NCBI GenBank assembly: GCA_047630355.1
Contig: JBLHXN010000023.1
Coordinates: forward strand, 1 to 37,076
Length of the DNA stretch: 37,076 bases
Direction of reading: 5' to 3'
Origin: JANQUM01 sp047630355
Lineage (GTDB): Bacteria; Bacteroidota; Bacteroidia; Cytophagales; Spirosomataceae
Numbering within the stretch: the first letter of the stretch is position 1; each line of letters opens with the position of its first letter. Positions 6,633 to 14,817 of the stretch are shown here, piece after piece. The notes beneath the pieces are model-generated. The model had not been told where the DNA came from. It did no database searches and saw only the letters and a list, made by a program, of their open reading frames with translations. The position numbers were made by a program, and so were the translations under genes.

Positions 6633-9566
6633 ATGACTTATAACATTATATCTACTCAACACAAAAGCATTGATGACCTTGACCCACGCCAATACATTAT
6701 TATAAAAGGAGCGAAAGTAAATAACCTCAAAGGCGTTGATGTAGCCATAAAACGAAACTCGCTGACCGTTGTCACGGGGCTTTCGGGCAGTGGAAAGTCC
6801 TCGTTGGCGTTTGACACGCTCTACGCCGAAGGGCAACGGATGTACGTAGAAAGCCTCAGCAGCTACGCCCGACAGTTTTTGGGCAGGATGGAGAAGCCAG
6901 AAGTTGAGTACATAAAAGGTATTTCGCCCGCTATTGCCATTGAGCAAAAAGTGACCACAAAAAATCCTCGTTCAACCGTAGGAACAACCACCGAGATTTA
7001 TGATTATTTCAAATTATTCTTTGCTCGGGTCGGAAGAACGCTTTCTCCAAAAAGCGGAAACGAAGTAAAAAAAGATAGCGTAACCGACGTAATAAACTAC
7101 CTTTTCTCCTTTGAAGAAGGAACGCGGTTTATGATTATGGCTCCGTTCAAAATTGGAGAAAACCGGGGGCTAAATCAGGAACTCGACCTGTTGTTAAAAA
7201 AGGGTTATACCCGTTTGGTTGCCAAGGGCGAGGTGCTGCAAATAGAAGATATCACGAGCGGCGAAGCAAGCATCGAAGACTTTAAGCTAAGCGATCTTTT
7301 TATCCTCATTGACCGTGCCGTTATTCAGTTTGACGAAGACAATAATCCCGACGAAGATACACAATACCGCCTCTCAGATTCCGTGCAAACGGCTCTGTTT
7401 GAAGGCGAAGGGGAATGCGTGGTTTTCAACCCTTCCCCCGAAACAAAAAGTAGTTTAGATAAGTCAAAGCAGGGAAGCCCTCTTTCTATCGCTGATGATA
7501 GCTGGGGAGGAGTCGTTTTCTCTGACCGTTTCGAACTTGACGGCATCGTTTTCGAAGAGCCGAGCGTGAATTTATTTACGTTCAATAATCCCTACGGAGC
7601 CTGCCGACGATGCGAAGGTTTCGGAAATGTGTTGGGACTTGACCCCGAATTGGTCATTCCTGACAAAACTCTTTCCGTTTTTGAAGGAGCAATTGCTCCC
7701 TGGCGAAGCGAAAAAATGAGCGAGTGGCTGGCTCCGCTCATCCGAAATGGAATCAAATTTGACTTCCCCATTCACCGGGAATACAAATCACTGACCGAAG
7801 ACGAAAAGCTATTACTTTGGCAAGGCAATAAGTACTTCGACGGGCTTGATAAGTTTTTCAGTTTTGTGGAAGCTAAAGCTCACAAAGTACAATACCGAGT
7901 GATGTTATCAAGATACCGCGGCCGCACCATTTGTCCCGAATGTCGGGGTTCGCGTTTGCGGGGTGACGCTAGTCACGTAAAAATTCACGGTAAATCAATC
8001 ATTGATTTGGTCTTGATGTCGCTCAGAGAAGTGAGTCAGTGGTTTCAGGAACTTGAACTCACTGAAGCCGAGAATGCCATCGCCAAGCGTCTTCTAATCG
8101 AAATCCAGAACCGATTAGATTATATGGAAAGAGTTGGGTTAGGATACCTGACCTTGAATCGCCTTGCTTCTACCCTTTCGGGTGGAGAATCTCAGCGAAT
8201 TCGCCTTGCCACTTCTTTAGGAAGTGCCTTGGTTGGCTCCATGTACATCTTAGACGAACCGAGCATTGGTCTCCACCCACGTGATACACAGCGTCTTATT
8301 AGCGTGTTGGAATCTCTTCGCGATATTGGAAACACGGTTATCGTAGTTGAGCACGAAGAAGAAGTTATGCGTGCCGCCGATGACATTATTGACATTGGCC
8401 CTGACGCCGGAAAGCTGGGCGGAAATTTAATTTTTCAGGGAAGACTAGAAGCTAAAAAGTCAACAAAAAGTAGTAAGAAACTTCTGAATCAAAACTCTCA
8501 CACCCTCCGCTTTCTCTCCGGTGAGGATACCATTGTTGTTCCCAAACACCGCCGCAAAGCATCGGATTTTATTGAGGTAATTGGAGGTAAAGAAAATAAC
8601 CTGAAAGATATTTCTGTAAAATTCCCGTTGGGAACATTAACCGTTGTGACGGGCGTGAGTGGTTCCGGAAAGTCTACGCTTGTACGAGGTATTTTGTATC
8701 CGGCGTTGATGCGGGGAAAAGGCAGCTACTCGCAGGATAGCGGGAAATTCAAAGAACTAAAAGGCAATCTCGCACGCATTACACAAATCGAGATGGTGGA
8801 TCAAAACCCAATTGGGAAATCGAGCCGCTCAAACCCGGTTACGTACATCAAAGCGTACGATGCCATTCGGGCGTTGATGTCAGATCAGCATTTGTCAAAA
8901 GTACGGGATTACAAACCCGCTTTTTTCTCGTTTAACGTAGACGGCGGTCGCTGTGAAGCTTGTCAGGGCGAGGGTCAACAGACCATCGAAATGCAGTTTA
9001 TGGCGGACGTAAAGTTAACCTGCGAAAGCTGTAAAGGTCGGCGGTTCAAGCAGGAGATATTAGAAGTTACTTTCAATGAAAAGAACATCTCCGATATTCT
9101 GAATATGACGATCGACGAAGCCATTGAATTCTTCGAAAAAGATGAGCCCAGAATCGCCAAAAGGTTACGTCCGTTGCAAGATGTAGGTTTAGGATATATT
9201 GGTTTAGGACAATCATCCAATACACTTTCGGGCGGAGAAGCCCAACGCGTAAAACTAGCGTATTTTCTATCAAAAGGCAACGCCGATACGGGAAAGACGC
9301 TGTTTATATTCGACGAACCAACCACCGGATTACACTTTCACGACATTAGAAAATTACTAAAAGCCTTGAACGCTTTGGTAGAACAAGGCGATTCCGTTAT
9401 TGTAATTGAACACAACATGGAAGTCATCAAATCTGCCGATTGGGTCATTGACTTAGGTCCTGACGGCGGCGACGGCGGCGGCGACGTTTGCTTCGAAGGA
9501 ACGCCCGAAGAAATGGCAAAAATCGAAGGAAATTACACCGCTGACTTTTTGAAGGAGAAAATATGA
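6633..9566 (+). CDS. uvrA: Excinuclease ABC subunit A
   Basis: Damage-recognition ATPase of nucleotide excision repair, acting with UvrB and UvrC. It has 977 residues, slightly longer than the 940 of E. coli. Two ABC modules are complete: Walker A GLSGSGKSS (49-57) and GVSGSGKST (about 675); signatures LSGGESQRIRLA (about 515) and LSGGEAQRVKLA (about 865). The C-terminal zinc module is intact (CEACQG about 772, CESCKG about 796) and CPECRGSRLR is present. The first zinc module keeps only CRRC (about 323); the upstream CxxC pair is absent where FSDRFELDGIVFEE stands. The stop codon overlaps the next start as ATGA, so two small genes downstream are probably co-translated. The intergenic region is shared with the divergent LamG gene. 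Confidence 0.98.
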   Translation: MTYNIISTQHKSIDDLDPRQYIIIKGAKVNNLKGVDVAIKRNSLTVVTGLSGSGKSSLAFDTLYAEGQRMYVESLSSYARQFLGRMEKPEVEYIKGISPAIAIEQKVTTKNPRSTVGTTTEIYDYFKLFFARVGRTLSPKSGNEVKKDSVTDVINYLFSFEEGTRFMIMAPFKIGENRGLNQELDLLLKKGYTRLVAKGEVLQIEDITSGEASIEDFKLSDLFILIDRAVIQFDEDNNPDEDTQYRLSDSVQTALFEGEGECVVFNPSPETKSSLDKSKQGSPLSIADDSWGGVVFSDRFELDGIVFEEPSVNLFTFNNPYGACRRCEGFGNVLGLDPELVIPDKTLSVFEGAIAPWRSEKMSEWLAPLIRNGIKFDFPIHREYKSLTEDEKLLLWQGNKYFDGLDKFFSFVEAKAHKVQYRVMLSRYRGRTICPECRGSRLRGDASHVKIHGKSIIDLVLMSLREVSQWFQELELTEAENAIAKRLLIEIQNRLDYMERVGLGYLTLNRLASTLSGGESQRIRLATSLGSALVGSMYILDEPSIGLHPRDTQRLISVLESLRDIGNTVIVVEHEEEVMRAADDIIDIGPDAGKLGGNLIFQGRLEAKKSTKSSKKLLNQNSHTLRFLSGEDTIVVPKHRRKASDFIEVIGGKENNLKDISVKFPLGTLTVVTGVSGSGKSTLVRGILYPALMRGKGSYSQDSGKFKELKGNLARITQIEMVDQNPIGKSSRSNPVTYIKAYDAIRALMSDQHLSKVRDYKPAFFSFNVDGGRCEACQGEGQQTIEMQFMADVKLTCESCKGRRFKQEILEVTFNEKNISDILNMTIDEAIEFFEKDEPRIAKRLRPLQDVGLGYIGLGQSSNTLSGGEAQRVKLAYFLSKGNADTGKTLFIFDEPTTGLHFHDIRKLLKALNALVEQGDSVIVIEHNMEVIKSADWVIDLGPDGGDGGGDVCFEGTPEEMAKIEGNYTADFLKEKI

Positions 9567-9736
9567 AGGTAAGCATTGATCTTAACAAAAAGCACGTGGC
9601 TTCAATAATGAAATATACGGGTCTCACTTCAAAAGGTGACATCGTAAATGCTGCATTGAAACATTACGTTGAGCAACATGAAAAGCGAATGAGAGAGAAT
9701 TCAGTCGAAGATGCTAAAAGGAACGAATTAAAATGA
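9563..9736 (+). CDS. VapB-like ribbon-helix-helix antitoxin, orphan
   Basis: A 57-residue gene beginning at an ATG that overlaps the uvrA stop (ATGA) and ending in a TGA that overlaps the mazG-like start (ATGA). The protein MKVSIDLNKKHVASIMKYTG continues with LTSKGDIVNAALKHYVEQ: one beta strand, a helix, a turn and a second helix, as in VapB-type antitoxins (pattern VSIDDELLxxAxxxTGLxSKxxxVNxALxxYV). The last 15 residues are charged and probably disordered. VapB antitoxins are normally followed by a PIN toxin; none is found here. Its job may be autoregulation, silencing of a distant toxin, or a DNA-binding role linked to uvrA/mazG; the sequence does not decide this. Confidence 0.75.
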   Translation: MKVSIDLNKKHVASIMKYTGLTSKGDIVNAALKHYVEQHEKRMRENSVEDAKRNELK

Positions 9737-10059
9737 CCATTAAAGAAGCACAAAGCATTGTTGATGAATGGATTACCACCATCGGAGTGCGGTATTTTGA
9801 CGAATTAACAAATACCGCCATGTTAATGGAAGAAGTAGGCGAAGTGGCACGTATTATGGCTCGGCGGTACGGCGAACAATCTGAAAAAGAATCGGATAAA
9901 AATAAAGACCTCGGCGACGAAATGGCGGACGTACTTTTTGTATTAATTTGCCTCGCTAATCAAACAGGTATTGACTTGACCGAGGCAATGAAAAAGAACC
10001 TCGAAAAGAAAACCAAACGGGATTTTGACAGGCACAAAAACAATGATAAATTAAAGTAA
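9733..10059 (+). CDS. MazG-like nucleotide pyrophosphohydrolase
   Basis: A 108-residue all-alpha NTP pyrophosphatase, the length of single-domain MazG-like proteins. The metal-binding motif EEVGE (E33, E34, E37) and the second motif DEMAD (E63, D66) match the EExxE and ExxD ligand pairs. Such enzymes hydrolyse (d)NTPs to monophosphates and pyrophosphate and are thought to clear non-canonical nucleotides. The start codon overlaps the stop of the VapB-like gene, which itself overlaps uvrA, so it is very probably made from the same transcript as the repair protein, giving a plausible theme of nucleotide and DNA quality control. The exact nucleotide substrate is not known. Confidence 0.9.
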   Translation: MTIKEAQSIVDEWITTIGVRYFDELTNTAMLMEEVGEVARIMARRYGEQSEKESDKNKDLGDEMADVLFVLICLANQTGIDLTEAMKKNLEKKTKRDFDRHKNNDKLK

Positions 10060-10175
10060 CATTTTCCTTTCGTCTAATCTCTTAAACGGTTGGTCGCTAT
10101 GTGAGAAACTTAGCAAAGTGCCAGACGGTTAAATAACTACCTTTATATTTTAGTTTAGCGTCTTCATTTACTCAT

Positions 10176-11480
10176 ATGCTCAAAAAAGGATTTTTACTCG
10201 GTACATTTCTGTGCTTTATTTTTACGATTAGCAATGCTCAAAACGTCCTCACCGTAGGCGAAGCGATTGAAATTGCTCTTGAAAATAACTTCGCCATAAA
10301 AATTGCGGAGCAACAAACTGATATTGCGAAGCAGCAGATTTACCGTGGTAACGCCGGGATGTTGCCCATTATCGATTATAACCTTAACGTTGGAACGAAC
10401 GGAAATTACGTAAACCAACGCTTTTTTGACGGACGAACAATTAATCAGTTCGGGCGTTCTTTTTCTCCGAATACCAATGTTTCGTTGTTCTGGACTTTAT
10501 ACGACGGTCGGCTGATGCAAACTCGTTTTGAAACGTTGAAATCTCAGGGACAACGTCAACTTGCTCAACAACAACTTACAGTGCAAAATACGCTCGTAAA
10601 CGTCATGCAAACGTATTACGAATTACTGCTGCAAAATCAATCGCTAAAATACCTGAACACTATTATTAAGTTCTACAACGAACGACTCAATATCACGAAA
10701 CAGCGGTGGGAATTTGGTCGCGGATCGAAACTCGATTATTTGCAATCTCAAAGTGATTTGACTACGCAACGCTCCACGTTTACATTAACTGAAAATGCTC
10801 TGAAAGCCGCAAAAATTCAGTTAAACACTTTGTTGAGCAGGGAACCCGATACGGAGTTTGACGTAGAAACGCAGGACACACCCGCATTGCAATACAACTT
10901 GTACGATTTGTTAAGCGAAGCCAAGAATAACAACCGTGAACTACTACTTCTACAGAAAGAATTAGAAATAGCTAAACTGAATCAGCAAGCTGCCGAATCA
11001 TTACTAAAACCACGAATTGACTTAAACTCTTCTTTCGGTTATAGCTTTGCGAGCAATAACGCTGGGTTTATTGTTTCTAATCAAAATACCGGACTGAACG
11101 TCGGTCTTACCGCCCGTTGGAACATCTTCAATGGTCAGCAAACCCGCCGTAGTATCGACGTTGCGAAGATGAATATCAATATCGTAGAACTACAACAAGA
11201 GAATCTCTTCCAACAAGTAACCGCTGATGTGGTATCTGCTTATAATCAATACGTTACTGACGAGAAAATTGAAGAAATAGAAGAAGCAAACCAAAAGGTA
11301 ACAGAAGAAAATCTGAATATTTCGCTCGAAAAATTCAAGCTGGGCGGCTCAACTATTCTCGAACTTATCGAAGCCCAACGCTCTTACGATATTTCGCTTA
11401 ACCGATTGGTGAACGCCCGGTTTAACCGTCAAATTTCGGAAGTAGATTTACTTCGCTTGAGTGGGCAATTGGTAAAATGA
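10176..11480 (+). CDS. TolC-family outer membrane protein
   Basis: A 434-residue outer-membrane efflux protein. The signal peptide MLKKGFLLGTFLCFIFTISNA is followed by two repeats of the OEP fold, with long coiled-coil helices (for example LAQQQLTVQNTLVNVMQTYYELLLQNQSL and VTADVVSAYNQYVTDEKIEE) and the beta-barrel segment SLFWTLYDGRLMQTRF matched by GLTARWNIFNGQQTRRS. TolC proteins form trimeric channels for efflux or type I secretion. No membrane-fusion protein or inner-membrane pump gene is beside it: the next gene is convergent and the previous one is mazG-like, 116 bases upstream. It must therefore work with a pump encoded elsewhere. Confidence 0.92.
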   Translation: MLKKGFLLGTFLCFIFTISNAQNVLTVGEAIEIALENNFAIKIAEQQTDIAKQQIYRGNAGMLPIIDYNLNVGTNGNYVNQRFFDGRTINQFGRSFSPNTNVSLFWTLYDGRLMQTRFETLKSQGQRQLAQQQLTVQNTLVNVMQTYYELLLQNQSLKYLNTIIKFYNERLNITKQRWEFGRGSKLDYLQSQSDLTTQRSTFTLTENALKAAKIQLNTLLSREPDTEFDVETQDTPALQYNLYDLLSEAKNNNRELLLLQKELEIAKLNQQAAESLLKPRIDLNSSFGYSFASNNAGFIVSNQNTGLNVGLTARWNIFNGQQTRRSIDVAKMNINIVELQQENLFQQVTADVVSAYNQYVTDEKIEEIEEANQKVTEENLNISLEKFKLGGSTILELIEAQRSYDISLNRLVNARFNRQISEVDLLRLSGQLVK

Positions 11481-11481
11481 A

Positions 11482-11498
11482 GGGTTGGATATCAACCC
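11482..11498. terminator. Short convergent hairpin between tolC-like and pxpA genes
   Basis: GGGTTG (11482-11487) and CAACCC (11493-11498) can pair around a 5-base loop exactly between two convergent stop codons. Neither strand has a good T-run, so termination is possible but weak. Confidence 0.35.
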
Positions 11499-12220
11499 CG
11501 CATAGCCTCCCAAATAGCTTTGGCAAAAGCAACGGCGTGTTCTCCGTCTCCGTGAATACAAATTGTTTCTGCTTTCAACGGAATTTTAGAACCGTCAACG
11601 CACATAACCGTTTGGCTTTCTACAATCTGCCGAACCTGACCCACCGCTTCGTCAGTTGATTTAATTAAAGCATTTTCTTCGTTTCGGGAAGTGAGCGAAC
11701 CGTCTGGTTGGTACGTACGGTCAGCAAATGCTTCAGCGGCAGTTTTTAAACCAATTTCTTTCGCTTCCGAAATCAGGAAACTGTTTGCCAATCCGTACAA
11801 AACCAAATTTGCGTCAACGGCTTTTACCGCTTCCGCAATCGCCCTCGCCAGTTCAATATGTTTGGCGGCAGCATTGTACATTGTACCGTGCGGTTTTACG
11901 TGGTATAACTTCCCGCCCATCGCCCGTACGGTGGCGTTCATCGCTCCGATTTGGTAAACGCAGATGTCGTAAATTTCCTGCGGTGAAAGGTTCATGTTCC
12001 GTCGCCCAAATCCCTGTAAATCAGGATAGCCGGGATGTACTCCTATTTTTACACCTTTTTCAATCGCTAATTTCGCCGTTTCCCGCATGGTAGTAGCGTC
12101 TCCCGCGTGAAATCCACAGGCAATATTCACGGACGAAACGTAATTTATTAATTCGGCGTCTTTCCCCATTTTCCAGGTTCCAAAACCTTCGCCCATGTCG
12201 CAGTTTATATCAATTTTCAC
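11492..12220 (-). CDS. pxpA: 5-oxoprolinase subunit A (LamB/YcsF family)
   Basis: A 242-residue cytoplasmic protein of the LamB/YcsF family. The family start MKIDINCDMGEGFGTW, the INYVSSVNIACGFHAGD segment, VKIGVHPGYPDLQGFGRR and the C-terminal ICIHGDGEHAVAFA are all clear. Family members form the ATP-dependent 5-oxoprolinase with PxpB and PxpC, turning 5-oxoproline into glutamate. PxpB and PxpC are usually encoded next door, but no relative of either is in this window, so the enzyme must be completed from another locus or this copy has a different partner. The start ATG at 12220 follows an AT-rich leader; the stop lies 11 bases from that of the convergent tolC-like gene. Confidence 0.93.
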   Translation of the reverse strand: MKIDINCDMGEGFGTWKMGKDAELINYVSSVNIACGFHAGDATTMRETAKLAIEKGVKIGVHPGYPDLQGFGRRNMNLSPQEIYDICVYQIGAMNATVRAMGGKLYHVKPHGTMYNAAAKHIELARAIAEAVKAVDANLVLYGLANSFLISEAKEIGLKTAAEAFADRTYQPDGSLTSRNEENALIKSTDEAVGQVRQIVESQTVMCVDGSKIPLKAETICIHGDGEHAVAFAKAIWEAMRG

Positions 12221-12390
12221 AGCTTTATTTTTAATAAAATGATAAGTAATTATTCAGATTTCACTCAAAAATAGATGGGTTTACCGAAAAATTGACCGTA
12301 AGATAAAACACTTTGAAAATTCTTGATGACGGTTTATTTACCTGATACTTTTACTGGGAATGACTTTATAACCAGTAAAAAATCAGTCAA

Positions 12391-12668
12391 ATGGAAAATA
12401 AAATCAAAGTTTGCTTAATTGCATCGGTAGTATTGATTACGTTAGGTTGTGGAAAAGATTCGGGTGTGAACCCCGCCGACAGTTGCAATAACGATCTCGA
12501 CCTTTATGGTAAGCAGGTCAGCACTTTTACCACTACCCCACCAAGGCAAACTGCAAAACATTGGTAAATACACTGAATAGAATTATAAAAGACTACACCA
12601 TTACCCCAGCGGGGCAGCGGGCGGCTTACCAAACCAGCAGGAACGAAATTAAGTGTAACGACCTCTGA
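12391..12668 (+). pseudogene. Small lipoprotein gene broken by a one-base frameshift
   Basis: The ATG at 12391 opens MENKIKVCLIASVVLITLGC, a lipoprotein signal with lipobox LGC and cysteine 20, then continues to CNNDLDLYGKQVSTFTTTPP and stops at 12567 after 58 residues. From about 12540 another frame carries on as PTKANCKTLVNTLNRIIKDY to a stop at 12668. Restoring one base, for instance a fifth C in the CCCC at 12536-12539, joins the halves into a 92-residue protein with three further cysteines. The total span, 278 bases, is one short of 93 codons, which fits a single-base loss. The intact protein would be a small exported lipoprotein of unknown function. A genuine mutation and a sequencing error cannot be told apart here. 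Confidence 0.65.
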
Positions 12669-12679
12669 GTTTTACGGGT

Positions 12680-13597
12680 TTATTTCATCTTCGACCTTTT
12701 CACCAAAAACGAATTCATTATCGGGTTAAAACCTTTATTGATATCAGCTTCGATGAAATCAATTTTGTACTGCCCACAACGCAATTTGAGGTCGTAGTAA
12801 AACTTCTCAATAGTTTCGGTATATTGTTCCTTCACCTGCGACGGCTGGAGTTTTATTTTCTGTCCCGTTTCTACGTCGGTAAACTCGTAAGGTCTTTCTT
12901 CAAACTGGAATTCCCGTTCGGTTTTGTAATCAGTGACGTGAAAAAGCAGCACTTCGTGTTTGTTGTGCCGTAAATGTTGGAGGGCAGAGAAAAGCTTGTC
13001 GGTATTTTCAATGTCGTCAAACATATCACTGAAAAGCACTACTAAAGATCGGCGGGGTATTTTATCGGCAATCATATGCAACGTATCCGCAACTGCCGTT
13101 CCTTTTGCTTTACCTTCCGAAGAAATGAGATTATTCAAATGGGCAAACAGCTGATGAGTATGGGAAGAAGTTGACTTGACAGGCGTTTGTAACTCTATCC
13201 CTTCCGCGAATGTCGTCAGACTAACGGCATCTCGTTGTTTTTGCATCAAATACGCAAGCGTGCCCGCCGCTAACGCACTGAACGTAATTTTACCGTTGGT
13301 ATCTTGCGGATAGTACATCGAAGAAGACGTGTCTATCAATAAATGGCAACGCAAATTGGTTTCTTCCTCGTAACGTTTCACAAAAACCTTATCAGTCTTG
13401 GCGTACACTTTCCAGTCAATATGGCGGGTACTTTCGCCCGAATTATAAAGACGGTGTTCGGCAAATTCTACCGAAAAACCATGAAAAGGCGAGCGGTGTA
13501 ATCCTGTAATAAACCCTTCAACGAGCTGTCGGGCAAGTAATTCTACGTTTCCGTAAGTGCGTATCGTAGCTAAGTCTAATTCTTTTATATTCGCCAT
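12680..13597 (-). CDS. DUF58 domain-containing protein (vWA-like)
   Basis: A 305-residue soluble protein. The DUF58 signature RHIDWKVYAKTDKVFVKRYEEE (58-79) precedes a von Willebrand A-like fold with the metal-site motif LLIDTSSSM (D89, S91, S93) and the strand RSLVVLFSDMFDD. DUF58 proteins are usually encoded with a MoxR-type AAA+ ATPase and other vWA proteins and are thought to act in chaperone-like assembly or envelope stress functions; no MoxR gene is adjacent here. The gene follows rlpA on the same strand with a 51-base gap. The start MANIKELDLATIRTYGNVE is typical of the Bacteroidota family. Confidence 0.9.
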   Translation of the reverse strand: MANIKELDLATIRTYGNVELLARQLVEGFITGLHRSPFHGFSVEFAEHRLYNSGESTRHIDWKVYAKTDKVFVKRYEEETNLRCHLLIDTSSSMYYPQDTNGKITFSALAAGTLAYLMQKQRDAVSLTTFAEGIELQTPVKSTSSHTHQLFAHLNNLISSEGKAKGTAVADTLHMIADKIPRRSLVVLFSDMFDDIENTDKLFSALQHLRHNKHEVLLFHVTDYKTEREFQFEERPYEFTDVETGQKIKLQPSQVKEQYTETIEKFYYDLKLRCGQYKIDFIEADINKGFNPIMNSFLVKRSKMK

Positions 13598-13630
13598 TAA
13601 AACCTATTCTATAACTAAATTGAAAGAGAT

Positions 13631-13651
13631 TGAACGCTTATACAACGTTCA
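13631..13651 (-). terminator. Weak hairpin at the end of the rlpA-like gene
   Basis: TGAACG (13631-13636) and CGTTCA (13646-13651) form a 6-bp stem with a 9-base loop, with the rlpA-like stop codon inside one arm. No T-run follows on the minus strand, so it is only a weak terminator or a 3' stabilising stem. Confidence 0.25.
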
Positions 13652-14125
13652 GTCACGGATGGTTGTTGGGTCATCAATTGAAACTGTTTTGTCAGCTTCC
13701 TGGTTTTTGGGTCTGTTCAGATAAACTTCGCTACAGCAACCAATCGTCATGACCTGCACCCGCTGCACTCCTCGGTCTATCATTTTAATTTTTTTGGCGG
13801 CTTCAAGTGAAATATCAATGATACGACTTCCTGAATAAGGACCCCGGTCGTTTACCCGCACAATTACACTTTTACCGTTTGCTAAGTTGGTAACTTCAAG
13901 CATCGTACCAAAAGGGAGGGTTTTATGAGCACAAGTCAAATCAAACTTGTCCATTTTTTCACCATTCGCCGTTGTTTTACCGTGAAAGCGGGGACCGTAA
14001 TAAGATGCCTTTCCCACTAATATATTTCCTAACACGAGCTCTTCGGGGCAACAGTCAACCTGCGAGTGACAACTTGAATAGAATAATAAGGCCGCACACA
14101 AGAGTAATAATTGTCCGTTCTTCAT
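13649..14125 (-). CDS. RlpA-like double-psi beta-barrel lipoprotein
   Basis: A 158-residue exported protein. The N-terminus MKNGQLLLLCAALLFYSSC ends in a lipobox-like SSC (cysteine 19), so it is probably a lipoprotein. The double-psi beta-barrel covers about residues 37-122: GKASYYGPRFHGKTTANGE, CAHKTLPFGTMLEVTNLANG, VRVNDRGPYSGSRIIDIS; the aspartate of NDRGP (D93) is the residue conserved in lytic transglycosylases of this fold. RlpA cleaves peptidoglycan strands lacking stem peptides in some bacteria. No SPOR domain is present, so septal targeting as in E. coli RlpA is not supported. It is divergent from the PUR gene. Confidence 0.88.
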   Translation of the reverse strand: MKNGQLLLLCAALLFYSSCHSQVDCCPEELVLGNILVGKASYYGPRFHGKTTANGEKMDKFDLTCAHKTLPFGTMLEVTNLANGKSVIVRVNDRGPYSGSRIIDISLEAAKKIKMIDRGVQRVQVMTIGCCSEVYLNRPKNQEADKTVSIDDPTTIRD

Positions 14126-14298
14126 TTTTGAAAAGATTCGTTTTACTGTTTAACAATAATAGAATTTACGGGTAGCTTATAAAGCTAATGGTAAAAGTAC
14201 TACTAATTCTGTAAGCAGCATTCTATATAAAATAACATTTTTTTTATTGAAAGTACCAAAAAGAGACGTTCACAATTTTTTTATAAGGAAGAAAAAAG

Positions 14299-14306
14299 TA
14301 TTTTTG
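14299..14306 (+). promoter_or_regulatory. Candidate -7 box of the PUR protein gene
   Basis: TATTTTTG matches the TAnnTTTG consensus exactly and stands 31 bases before the GTG start, which would give a leader of about 25 bases. The -33 region is a T-tract rather than a clear TTTG. Confidence 0.4.
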
Positions 14307-14337
14307 GCTGAATGTTTAACCTCTAAAACCAAGAATT

Positions 14338-14790
14338 GTGCAAAGAGAAGATAGAGATCGAATTTACTCTAAGAGAGTTCGTGCAGGAAAACGTACCTAC
14401 TTTTTTGATGTCCGAACCACACGTTCAAAAGATTATTACCTGACCATTACAGAAAGCCGTCGTTTTCAGCGAGATGGTGAATTTGTTTACGAGAAAAGTA
14501 AGATGTTTATTTACAAAGAGGACTTTGAAAAATTTGTAGATGCCTTGCAGGGGACGGTTGACCACATCAAAAAAGAATTAATTCCTGACTTCGACTTTTC
14601 GCAATTTACGGACGAGCATTCTACCGAAACCTTTATTGAAGGTGAGCCGGTAGTTAAAAAGGAAGTGGAACAAAAAACTGCCGTAGAACCGGTAGCTGAA
14701 GTTGAGACTAAAACTGAAACCAACGCAACTACCGAAACGGTTAGTGAGTTAGGAGACGCCTTTAGCACCACCGAATTAAAATGGGAATGA
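14338..14790 (+). CDS. PUR-family DNA/RNA-binding protein (DUF3276)
   Basis: A 150-residue protein starting at GTG (14338); no in-frame ATG precedes the family start QREDRDRIYSKRVRAGKRTY. Residues 8-85 form the PUR repeat fold (YFFDVRTTRSKDYYLTITES, KSKMFIYKEDFEKFVDAL) known for single-stranded nucleic-acid binding in Bacteroidota and spirochaetes. The tail, about residues 100-150, is rich in Glu, Thr and Val and looks disordered. Probably an abundant nucleoid- or RNA-associated protein; its target is not known. It is a single-gene unit: a -7 box lies 31 bases upstream and a terminator 27 bases downstream. Confidence 0.9.
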   Translation: MQREDRDRIYSKRVRAGKRTYFFDVRTTRSKDYYLTITESRRFQRDGEFVYEKSKMFIYKEDFEKFVDALQGTVDHIKKELIPDFDFSQFTDEHSTETFIEGEPVVKKEVEQKTAVEPVAEVETKTETNATTETVSELGDAFSTTELKWE

Positions 14791-14817
14791 CAGAAATACC
14801 TCTTCAATATTATTTGC

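Noticed and set aside
9463..9486. GGCGAC-type short tandem repeat at the 3' end of uvrA
   Set aside because: It encodes the usual DLGPDGGDGGG motif of UvrA and is not an independent repeat element.
9445..9642. Minus-strand frame with a run of arginines
   Set aside because: It is the antisense of the GGC/GAC repeats encoding the Gly/Asp-rich UvrA C-terminus, which is normal for UvrA.
12520..12545. Programmed frameshift in the small lipoprotein gene
   Set aside because: No X-XXY-YYZ slippery heptamer or downstream structure is visible; a base loss explains it more simply.
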